A stretch of DNA of 22,130 bases. It comes from an uncultured Prevotella sp. (GTDB taxonomy: Bacteria; Bacteroidota; Bacteroidia; Bacteroidales; Bacteroidaceae). This document shows positions 1 through 6,543 of the stretch, one piece after another (position 1 is the stretch's first letter; each line of letters opens with the position of its first letter). The stretch covers positions 1-22,130 of the forward strand of contig CAJPTO010000023.1 in NCBI GenBank assembly GCA_905373605.1, read 5' to 3'. Both the position numbers and the translations under genes were made by a program. The notes beneath the pieces are model-generated. The model searched no databases. It worked only from the letters and a program-made list of their open reading frames with translations, and had not been told where the DNA came from.

Positions 1-293
1 AAGTTAAATTCATCAGTGAGAAATGTGCGTGTCTTTTCCCTATATTCGGGAGTGGAAAGCAGTTCGTGAACATGTTTCGAGTATTGTTTCTCCAACTTGT
101 TGATAACTTCGTTCGCCCCTTCGGGATTTTTCTTGTAAAGGTAGTCGGCCACTTCAACAAGCGCGTTGGTTGTGCCCGACATGGCCGAAAGCACGACAAA
201 AGTAGGTTCGCCCGAAGCGGTTATGAGCGACACCACATTCTTCATGCGTTCAGGAGAGCCAACAGAAGTGCCTCCAAATTTCATCACTTTCAT
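1..293 (-). CDS. lysC: Aspartate kinase (aspartokinase), 5' part only
   Basis: This is the N-terminal part of an aspartate kinase, which phosphorylates L-aspartate as the first step towards lysine, threonine, methionine and diaminopimelate. The reading frame stays open to the left edge, giving 97 complete codons. It begins MKVMKFGGTSVGSPERM, and KFGGTSVG is the family's ATP/aspartate-binding motif. The following segment, TFVVLSAMSGTTNAL, is also typical of the amino acid kinase fold. I chose the ATG at 293; an in-frame ATG at 299 would add two residues. It lies about 36 bases after ftsE on the same strand with no promoter or terminator between them, so the two are probably cotranscribed. Whether it is monofunctional or fused to homoserine dehydrogenase cannot be seen here. 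The gene symbol is by family, not by orthology. Confidence 0.92.
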   Translation of the reverse strand, partial: MKVMKFGGTSVGSPERMKNVVSLITASGEPTFVVLSAMSGTTNALVEVADYLYKKNPEGANEVINKLEKQYSKHVHELLSTPEYREKTRTFLTDEFN

Positions 294-329
294 ACCCATG
301 TAAACTAAAAGTAATTGTCCGTATTCTAT

Positions 330-1040
330 TTATTCCTCGTCTTCAGCGAGTTCTATTCTGCTATATTCGTTGGTAACCTCTTTCATTTTCCCTTCGTCGC
401 AGCGGTAAACGATGCCGGGATACTTGCTAAGCAGTGAGAGGTTGTGTGTAGACATCACCACGGCAGTTCCGCTTTGCGTGATGTCGCGCAGCAGTGCCAC
501 GATGTTGCTAGCCGTTTCAAGGTCTAGATTTCCTGTGGGTTCGTCGGCAATGATCACCTTGGGGTGGTTCAGAATGGCCCTTGCGATGGCAATTCGTTGT
601 TGTTCACCGCCTGAAAGTTCGTAGGGCATGTTGTGCTTCTTGTCACTCATTCCCACGTCGGCCAGCACTTTGTCAATGCGTTTGGCCCTTTCGTCCTTGT
701 CTTTCCAGCCTGTGGACTTAAGCACGAACTGGAGGTTTTCCCACACGCTGCGGTCGTGCAGCAGCTGAAAGTCTTGGAATATCACGCCCATTTCCTTGCG
801 CAATGCAGGCACTTCGCGACGGCGAAGCGTTTTAAGGTCACGGCCAAGAACAACGGCAGTGTCGGCATCTTCATCGTCTACGTCCAGTTCGCAATAGGTT
901 GTTTTGAGGAAAGAGCTTTTTCCCGAGCCCACCTTTCCTATCAGATAGATGAACTCGCCTTCATCCACATGAAAGTCTACGCCGCGTAACACTTCGCGGT
1001 CGTCTTGGTAAACGTTTACGTTTTTATATTCTATAAGCAT
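330..1040 (-). CDS. ftsE: FtsE-like cell-division ABC ATPase
   Basis: This is a 236-residue ABC ATPase of the FtsE type. FtsE normally works with the membrane protein FtsX at the division site to activate peptidoglycan hydrolases. The ATPase motifs are complete: Walker A GKVGSGKS (35-42), the signature LSGGEQQR (142-149), Walker B VIIADEPTG with catalytic Glu167, the D-loop NLD (171-173) and switch His199 in STHN. The length fits FtsE (about 220-240 residues). No ftsX lies next to it; the following gene on the strand is an aspartate kinase. Its own promoter appears at 1107-1138. FtsE is close in sequence to LolD/MacB-type ATPases, so the exact partner is an inference. Confidence 0.88.
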   Translation of the reverse strand: MLIEYKNVNVYQDDREVLRGVDFHVDEGEFIYLIGKVGSGKSSFLKTTYCELDVDDEDADTAVVLGRDLKTLRRREVPALRKEMGVIFQDFQLLHDRSVWENLQFVLKSTGWKDKDERAKRIDKVLADVGMSDKKHNMPYELSGGEQQRIAIARAILNHPKVIIADEPTGNLDLETASNIVALLRDITQSGTAVVMSTHNLSLLSKYPGIVYRCDEGKMKEVTNEYSRIELAEDEE

Positions 1041-1390
1041 CGTTCATCGTTTTGTTGTGATTTTATAAGCTGCTCACTTGGTATTGTCCGCATGATACAA
1101 GCTGTGCAAAGTTAATGATTTTTTGGCGATAATTTCAATAAAACCGAAATAAATTGGGGTGTTGCATAACAAAGGTTAAAGGCAGGTTCTGAAAATCCAT
1201 GCAAAACTCCATGCTCTATCCATTCTGCTCTTTACTGCCCCTTTGCTTTTATTAGGACATTTCACACTTAATCTTCCTGTTGCATTGCCTATATGCGTTT
1301 TCTTCGTAAGCGAAAGCTGTTCAGCAAAAAGCCAAAAATGCGGCAAAGACATTTTATAGAACCAGCTTAAAATGAAAAAAAAGGACTGTA
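1041..1390. other. Intergenic spacer between ftsE and the FHA gene
   Basis: About 350 bases carry no convincing gene. They hold the FHA-gene terminator at the right end (1375-1401) and the ftsE promoter at 1107-1138. The roughly 230 bases between these show no ORF, tRNA or strong hairpin that I can support. Confidence 0.7.
1107..1138 (-). promoter_or_regulatory. Promoter for ftsE
   Basis: The minus strand reads TTG, 21 bases, then TAACTTTG (1114-1107), matching the Bacteroidota -33/-7 pattern. The predicted transcription start is near 1101, giving a leader of about 60 bases before the ftsE ATG at 1040. It is a motif match only. Confidence 0.6.
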
Positions 1391-1401
1391 CTAGTCCTTT
1401 T
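1375..1401 (-). terminator. Rho-independent terminator overlapping the FHA stop codon
   Basis: Read on the minus strand, AAAAGGACT and AGTCCTTTT form a 9-bp stem around a 5-base loop, running into a T tract (A tract at 1375-1382 on the plus strand). The TAG stop (1393-1391) lies at the loop side of the stem, so coding sequence forms the 5' arm. It would end the HU/SPOR-FHA transcript. Confidence 0.75.
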
Positions 1402-1921
1402 CGCCTTTTGTTCGTAAGATAATGCTTGTCGCCCCAATGGTGAAGAGCGAGCCATCTTCAAGCACACGCCGTTCTCGGTCGCCCAAAATCACGTTGTCTA
1501 CGAACGTTCCCGTGTAGCTAGGCCCATCGCTAAGCACATACTTCAATCGCCCGTGTTTGTCCCTACTCACCTCAATGGTGCAATGATTCATGTCAATGCT
1601 GGGGTCGTTTGTTTCGATGGGGCAGTTGATGCCGCTGTTTTTCATGTACCGTCCAATGACATTCCTGCCCATCTGCAACGGCAGCACCTGCTTATAATGA
1701 AAAACATTCTCGATAACCAGCAGCGTACCACAATGATCGTCGTTGTCCAATTCGTCGGCATTGGTTTCTTTCTGCCGGTTGTGCAGTTTCGAAACGCCAA
1801 TGCGGATGCCAAATTCCTTGCCGCAATCGGGACATTGGAAGAAGAGCGACTGCCCTTCTTGGTAACGTGTTTCATCGAAAGTGATGTAATTGTCGCATTT
1901 CGGACACCTTACTCTCTTCAT
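1391..1921 (-). CDS. Zinc-ribbon plus FHA-domain protein
   Basis: This 176-residue, probably cytoplasmic protein has two modules. An N-terminal zinc ribbon has Cys6/Cys9 (CPKC) and Cys30/Cys33 (CPDC). A C-terminal forkhead-associated (FHA) beta-sandwich follows at about residues 66-171. FHA domains usually bind phosphothreonine peptides. Here Gly89-Arg90 and His113 of the usual set are visible. The Ser normally three residues before that His is Asp110, and the Asn of the usual NGT turn is Thr137, so phosphopeptide binding may be weak or different. It lies 49 bases after the HU/SPOR gene on the same strand and ends in a terminator that overlaps its own stop, so the two form a likely two-gene operon. 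The target is unknown. Confidence 0.85.
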   Translation of the reverse strand: MKRVRCPKCDNYITFDETRYQEGQSLFFQCPDCGKEFGIRIGVSKLHNRQKETNADELDNDDHCGTLLVIENVFHYKQVLPLQMGRNVIGRYMKNSGINCPIETNDPSIDMNHCTIEVSRDKHGRLKYVLSDGPSYTGTFVDNVILGDRERRVLEDGSLFTIGATSIILRTKGEKD

Positions 1922-1970
1922 GCTCTTTAGTATTGTGTGTGAAAGTCAATTGTAAATGCTAAAAGGCAGT

Positions 1971-3083
1971 TCAACGAACATTGTTGTGCATCACCCAGCT
2001 TTCCTTGAAGTCGGCTTTGTTGTGCAGCTTGTTAAAGGCCAAATAGGCTTCATTCTGCGTTGCGTATCGTCCATAAATCACCTTTATGTCACGGTCGGTC
2101 ACGAGCACTTCTGCCAAGTCGTACCCCTTATCTTTTAGCATTCGAACATAGCGTTTGGCGTTATGCTTGGTTATCTTGCTGGCCAGCACCAGGCAATAGA
2201 AGCTGTCGTTCTTTTTTTCGGGCTTCGTTTCTGGCTCTTGCACCCGCTTTGTGGAAACAACCGTTTCTTTCTTGGCCACGGGCGACTTGATTTCGGCGAT
2301 GCTTTCGTTACCCTTAATCATCTCTTTAGGCATAACAGAGGTTAGCAACCCAGTGTCTACCATGCTGTGCGACACGCTGCTCATCCCACCCTCGGTAACA
2401 GTAGAGGGGAAAAGAAAGAAGGCACATACAGCCACGCACACAGCAATAGCGTTTCTTACCCATGCCACGGGTATGATAAGGTCGCCCTGATCGGCTTGCT
2501 TTTGTTCGGAATTGTCTTCCATAGTGCCAGATGCGCCATTGACCTCGGAATTCATTTCCAACAACAATGGCTTTGTTTCGCGAGCAGCCACTTGTGAATT
2601 GTCGGCATCTTCTAGGCTCAAGGCTTGTTCAGTGTCTTTCTCAACACTTCTCACTGCCAATTTTGGCAAGCGTTGAATGTCTATGGAGTTAAGCCCATAA
2701 AGCGAAGGGGTGAGGATGCCCGACTCGCATGGCTCGAATGTGTACGTATCGTTATCCGTGAAATAAAGCACGCCGAGGTCGTTCAGCTCATAATACCCCT
2801 CGTTGTGCAGGTGCTGGCGCATTTCTTCCACCTCATTGCCAATACGCACAAGGGCTTCGGGGTAGCTCAAGTCGTAAGCTTCAACATAAGATTGAGCAAG
2901 CAGTGAGTCGTTCAAACGCAATTGTCGATTGAACCCAAGCGTTCTCGACGGCGGCAAGAACGTATGGTCCGTGTCGTCGTATCTAGCTTCCACGTGGTGT
3001 GCCATAAATCCCCCAAAGTCGGGAATAATTACGCAGTCGTTATCCAGCAGTAAGATTTCGATATGTCTATGTAGTTCAATCAC
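1971..3083 (-). CDS. HU/CCDC81-like N-domain, membrane segment and SPOR-domain protein
   Basis: This 370-residue protein appears to span the inner membrane. Residues 1 to about 135 resemble the HU-like CCDC81-type domain found in Bacteroidota; the stretch ILLLDNDCVIIPDFGGF is characteristic. A linker follows, then a hydrophobic segment at about 207-228, a polar periplasmic stretch rich in Lys and Glu, and a SPOR domain at about 293-369. SPOR domains bind peptidoglycan stripped of stem peptides, often at the septum. The HU-like domain would face the cytoplasm. The start is GTG at 3083: the first in-frame ATG comes after the conserved HU core begins, and no start codon lies upstream in frame before the promoter. 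A near-consensus promoter ends only 6 bases before this GTG. It is probably cotranscribed with the FHA gene. The role in envelope or division is inferred. Confidence 0.85.
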   Translation of the reverse strand: MIELHRHIEILLLDNDCVIIPDFGGFMAHHVEARYDDTDHTFLPPSRTLGFNRQLRLNDSLLAQSYVEAYDLSYPEALVRIGNEVEEMRQHLHNEGYYELNDLGVLYFTDNDTYTFEPCESGILTPSLYGLNSIDIQRLPKLAVRSVEKDTEQALSLEDADNSQVAARETKPLLLEMNSEVNGASGTMEDNSEQKQADQGDLIIPVAWVRNAIAVCVAVCAFFLFPSTVTEGGMSSVSHSMVDTGLLTSVMPKEMIKGNESIAEIKSPVAKKETVVSTKRVQEPETKPEKKNDSFYCLVLASKITKHNAKRYVRMLKDKGYDLAEVLVTDRDIKVIYGRYATQNEAYLAFNKLHNKADFKESWVMHNNVR

Positions 3084-3088
3084 GATTG

Positions 3089-3119
3089 CAAAGTTACGAT
3101 TTTTCCCCCATAGTTCAAA
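3089..3119 (-). promoter_or_regulatory. Promoter of the HU/SPOR-FHA operon, almost touching the start codon
   Basis: The minus strand has TTTG (3119-3116), a 19-base spacer and TAACTTTG (3096-3089), the best Bacteroidota-type match here along with those of bamD and proS. Its last G is 6 bases from the GTG start at 3083. Transcription would begin on or within a few bases of the start codon, implying a leaderless or nearly leaderless message. Confidence 0.72.
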
Positions 3120-3354
3120 CGCGCAAGGTTATATTTTGGAGAATATTTTACTAAAACATAATGATAATTTAACAGTACCACATTCAACGGAATGTATTTC
3201 AACTTTCATTGCACTTTCGTACCGCACAATTTGCCATCAACCACACTTTATGGGTTGACGTAGCCGCTGTGTTTTGCACAAGATGCTCATCGTCTTTTCT
3301 CCCATGCGCTGGTGTGTTTTTGCAGGATAGCGGTATCTTTCGTTGGGTTATATT

Positions 3355-4052
3355 TCTCAATACGTAAAAAAAACCGCACGTTTTTTAACATTATGGCTGC
3401 CCTTGCCCGCCATAATTTGCCCATCGGTTGCAAATAATTCATTCTCGCATGGGGTTGTTGCGAGGAAGTAAGGGATGATAAGTGTCATCTGGCACGCCAT
3501 TTTGCCGCTTTTAGCACGCAATCTTGGGCAAACACGGGCTAAGTGCCGCATATTACTGTGCTTTTTGCATGAAAAAGGTCTGCTAACTGCGGCACTTAGC
3601 ACGGCTTTTTCATGCAAATAGCCTTGCTAAATGCATCATATTGCAGGCTGATGAACGAAAAAGGCGTTGTTTCAGTCGGACAAAGGATCGTTGAAAGGCA
3701 TGAGTTAGGGGAAAAAGTTGGGAAAAACACGGTGCTAAAAATTCACCGCACGCACAATTTAGAGAAGCTAAACGATGCAAAATGCACCATTGATGCTCGT
3801 TTTTTTGCCCAAAGGGCTTCTGAAAAACAAGAAAAAGTGAGCGTTTTGCAGGTTTTAAAGCGTTAAAAAATGCTAGAATGACGTGTTCAGGAGAGCTATT
3901 TTGTAAATGAATAAGAACAAAATTGTGGCATCAAGAAAACGGATGCCGAAAGTATTGACCTAATATGTTGGAGGATGCACACACGAAGGCGCAAAGCAGA
4001 CGTGAGGAAAGAACTTATGCCACCAAGAAGACCTAGCCAAAGGAACAGAAAA
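3355..4052 (+). repeat. Dispersed repeat, copy A (inverted relative to copy B)
   Basis: This segment matches the reverse complement of about 18065-18821. The alignment starts at CTCAATA at the outer end and can be followed almost gap-free for roughly 550 bases. Shared blocks include ACGTTTTTTAACATTATGG, CTCGCATGGGGTTGTTG, GAGAAGCTAAA followed by GATGCAAAATGCACCATT, and ATGCTAGAATG near ATTTTGTAAAT. Similarity then weakens but continues to a shared GGAACAGA near 4040. By eye, identity in the best parts is roughly 70-75%. No terminal inverted repeats, transposase or target duplication were seen, so it is not a recognisable insertion sequence. The far boundary is approximate. Confidence 0.8.
3538..3600. 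repeat. 13-bp perfect inverted repeat inside copy A
   Basis: GCTAAGTGCCGCA (3538-3550) and TGCGGCACTTAGC (3588-3600) are perfect inverted copies around a 37-base centre. That centre contains the near-palindrome CTTTTTGCATGAAAAAG (3561-3577). A related element, CTTTTTCATGCAAATA, follows at 3605-3620. The arrangement could form a branched hairpin in RNA or single-stranded DNA. Confidence 0.8.
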
Positions 4053-4125
4053 ACACGGCAGCTAGAGAAGAGAATGCATGTTTACACAGTGTGGTGCTTG
4101 GCCTGCTTTTGGAGCTGGATTGCGA

Positions 4126-4204
4126 GTGAAACACGCCCCTAGGCCAAGTGGTTTTGCTGCAGGCATTGCTGTTTTTGTAGCAGAATTGTGGGTGAAACAC
4201 GCCC
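4126..4204 (+). repeat. Short direct repeat pair, 66 bases apart
   Basis: GTGAAACACGCCC occurs at 4126-4138 and again at 4192-4204. The sequence before each copy is also loosely similar (GGATTGCGA against GAATTGTGG). This may be a small diverged tandem duplication in the non-coding stretch after uvrB. No function is evident. Confidence 0.6.
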
Positions 4205-4397
4205 ATCCTGCCAGCAAAAAAGCCATGCGCTACGCAATAGTCGTGGCAACAGCCACGTTAAGCCTACACCTTGTTTAAAAGCATTGAACTTTATCCTGCC
4301 ACGATACAAGGAAACATCAACAAGAAGCCTTTGTGAACATGAGGTGAAACAATGTCCGAGTGGCGGCATGCCTTTAAAAAGTCCCCCCTTCGGCATG

Positions 4398-6431
4398 TCA
4401 CTTCAACTCCAATTGCTCTTGCAAGCGCGCTATTTCGTCGCGATACTGGGCGGCCTGAATGAAATCGAGCTCCTTGGCAGCCTGTTTCATCAGAGCAGTG
4501 GTGTTGGCAATACTCTTCTCCAATTGTTGGCGCGTCATGCGTTCAACGATTGGGTCGGCAGCAAAGGCCACTGCGTCTGGCTCAACATATCCACCCTCTT
4601 GCGAACGATAGCCCTTAGCAGGTTCGGCAGCAGTGGCATTGCCCGTCAATGCGCCCTTAATGTCCTTCACAATCTGTTGTGGCGTGATGTTGTGTTCGGC
4701 GTTATACTGCATCTGTATCATTCTTCGCCGTGCTGTTTCGTCAATTGTGCGTTGCATGCTTTGCGTAATGGTGTCGGCATACATAATCACCTTCCCGTTA
4801 ACGTTGCGTGCAGCGCGGCCCGCCGTCTGCGTAAGCGAGCGATGACTGCGCAAAAAGCCTTCTTTGTCGGCATCAAGGATGGCAACAAGCGACACTTCGG
4901 GCAGGTCCAAGCCCTCGCGCAAGAGGTTAACGCCCACCAGAACGTCGTATTCGCCGGCACGGAGCGCGTTCATTATGCGCACACGGTCTAAGGTTGCCAC
5001 GTCACTGTGAATGTAATTGGTCTTCACACCATGATCAAGCAGGTATTCTGTGAGCTCTTCAGCCATTCGTTTGGTTAGCGTTGTCACCAACACACGTTCG
5101 TTCTTTTCGCTTCTTTCCAGGATTTCGGCCAAGAGGTCGTCTATCTGGTTTTCGCTTGGCCGCACAATAATCTCGGGGTCGAGCAGCCCTGTGGGCCTAA
5201 TCAGCTGTTCAACCACCACACCTTCGGCCTCGTTCAGTTCGTAATCGGCAGGCGTTGCCGACACATATATCACTTGGTTGATAAGCGTATGGAACTCTTC
5301 GAACCTAAGCGGGCGGTTATCAAAAGCTGCAGGCAGCCGAAAGCCAAACTCAACGAGGTTTTGTTTTCGCGCCCTGTCGCCCCCATACATGCCTCCAAGC
5401 TGTGGCACACTAACGTGGCTCTCATCGATAATCATGAGATAATCTTTCGGAAAGAAGTCGAGCAGGCAATAAGGACGTTGTCCCGGTTGGCGGCCATCGA
5501 AATAACGCGAATAGTTTTCGATGCCCGAACAATGCCCAAGTTCTTTCATCATCTCCATGTCATACTCAACACGCTCCTTAATTCGCTGAGCCTTAATGCC
5601 ATCTCCCATTTCGTTAAAGAAATCGATTTGCGCCACAAGGTCGTCTTGAATGCAACGAATGGCGCGTTCGGTTTGTTCTTTGCTGGTAACGAAAAGGTTG
5701 GCAGGATATATTTTATAGTCGTTAAAGCTTTCGATGCGATGGTAAGTGATGCTGTCAACCTCTTCGATGCTGTCTATTTCATCGTCCCACCATGTTATGC
5801 GCAACAGATTGTCGCTATAGGCCATAGCCACATCAACGGTATCGCCCTTCACACGGAAGTTGCCGCGCTGCAAGTCGATGTCGTTTCGCACATAAAGCGA
5901 GTCGACAAGCTTTCTTAGAAACTCGTTTCTGTCAATGCGCTGCCCCTTTTCCAACGATATGATGCCGCTTTCCATGGCAGTGGGGCCTCCCATGCCATAG
6001 ATGCACGACACGGACGACACCACAATGACATCTTTTCGCCCCGAAAGCAAGGCCGACACGGCGCGAAGCCGAAGCTTGTCTATTTCGTCGTTGATGGCCA
6101 AGTCTTTCTCAATGTAGGTGTCTGTTGTGGGGAGGTAGGCCTCGGGTTGATAATAATCGTAGTAAGACACATAATACTCAACCGCATTGTTGGGGAAGAA
6201 GCCTTTCATCTCCTCGTAAAGCTGTGCGGCCAATGTTTTGTTGTGGCTAAGAACGAGCGTAGGCACGTTGTGTTGAGCGATAACGTTGGCCATGGTAAAC
6301 GTCTTGCCAGACCCCGTTACGCCCAAAAGCACTTGCGACATGTCACCCCTTTCCAATCCTTCAGTAAGCTGTTTGATTGCCTCGGGCTGGTCGCCTGTAG
6401 GCTTATATTTCGACGTGAGTTTAAATTCCAT
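4398..6431 (-). CDS. uvrB: UvrABC system protein B
   Basis: UvrB is the damage-verifying helicase-like subunit of nucleotide excision repair; it is loaded by UvrA and recruits UvrC. From the chosen start it has 677 residues, normal for the family. Visible features are the N-terminal YKPTGDQPEAI, Walker A GVTGSGKT (37-44), the beta-hairpin region YYDYYQPEAY that inserts into DNA, the DESH Walker B-type motif, the helicase motif QTAGRAARN, and a C-terminal UVR domain (about the last 45 residues) that contacts UvrC. I chose the ATG at 6431 because homologues begin near MEFKLTSKYKPTG; the in-frame ATG at 6455 would put eight extra residues across the promoter-like TAATTTTG. It is divergent from bamD. 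Confidence 0.97.
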   Translation of the reverse strand: MEFKLTSKYKPTGDQPEAIKQLTEGLERGDMSQVLLGVTGSGKTFTMANVIAQHNVPTLVLSHNKTLAAQLYEEMKGFFPNNAVEYYVSYYDYYQPEAYLPTTDTYIEKDLAINDEIDKLRLRAVSALLSGRKDVIVVSSVSCIYGMGGPTAMESGIISLEKGQRIDRNEFLRKLVDSLYVRNDIDLQRGNFRVKGDTVDVAMAYSDNLLRITWWDDEIDSIEEVDSITYHRIESFNDYKIYPANLFVTSKEQTERAIRCIQDDLVAQIDFFNEMGDGIKAQRIKERVEYDMEMMKELGHCSGIENYSRYFDGRQPGQRPYCLLDFFPKDYLMIIDESHVSVPQLGGMYGGDRARKQNLVEFGFRLPAAFDNRPLRFEEFHTLINQVIYVSATPADYELNEAEGVVVEQLIRPTGLLDPEIIVRPSENQIDDLLAEILERSEKNERVLVTTLTKRMAEELTEYLLDHGVKTNYIHSDVATLDRVRIMNALRAGEYDVLVGVNLLREGLDLPEVSLVAILDADKEGFLRSHRSLTQTAGRAARNVNGKVIMYADTITQSMQRTIDETARRRMIQMQYNAEHNITPQQIVKDIKGALTGNATAAEPAKGYRSQEGGYVEPDAVAFAADPIVERMTRQQLEKSIANTTALMKQAAKELDFIQAAQYRDEIARLQEQLELK

Positions 6432-6436
6432 ACATG

Positions 6437-6444
6437 CAAAATTA
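6437..6444 (-). promoter_or_regulatory. -7 element for uvrB, 6 bases before its ATG
   Basis: TAATTTTG on the minus strand matches TAnnTTTG. Its final G is 6 bases from the ATG at 6431. The upstream -33 match is poor: the nearest TTTG has a spacer of only about 16 bases. If real, the uvrB message would have almost no leader. Confidence 0.5.
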
Positions 6445-6487
6445 CAAAAAAACATTCGGCCAAATAACTAAAAATAGCATTTTATAC

Positions 6488-6518
6488 TTTGTAAATAAGC
6501 GAAATATGTGTATTTTTG
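6488..6518 (+). promoter_or_regulatory. Promoter for the bamD-rpoZ-DUF4293 operon
   Basis: TTTG (6488-6491), a 19-base spacer and TATTTTTG (6511-6518) fit the Bacteroidota consensus. The predicted start is near 6524, about 20 bases before the bamD ATG at 6544. This also argues against starting bamD at the upstream ATG at 6508, which lies inside the promoter. Confidence 0.72.
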
Positions 6519-6543
6519 CAGTTCAAAAATCAAGAAACAAACA

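Larger units (their letters stand above)
3120..4397. other. Gene-poor stretch downstream of uvrB
   Basis: About 1.28 kb carry no protein I recognise. The region holds repeat copy A (about 3355-4052), its nested inverted repeats, and a short direct repeat pair (4126-4138 and 4192-4204). Open frames exist on both strands (for example 3357-3617 minus and 3612-3866 plus), but they lie in the repeat and read like non-coding sequence. No clear terminator for uvrB was found here. At 3237-3258 there is a weak 6-bp hairpin. Confidence 0.7.

Noticed and set aside
3357..3866. Open frames on both strands inside repeat copy A (and similar ones in copy B)
   Set aside because: The frames partly survive in both copies and even end alike (FFTY), but differences fall about as often at codon position 1 as at position 3. 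The proteins look like no family, and the plus-strand frame ends early in copy B. They are better explained by the repeat.
6508..6543. Upstream ATG extension of bamD
   Set aside because: The extra 12 codons cover the promoter's -7 element and would bury the lipoprotein signal peptide behind a charged leader.
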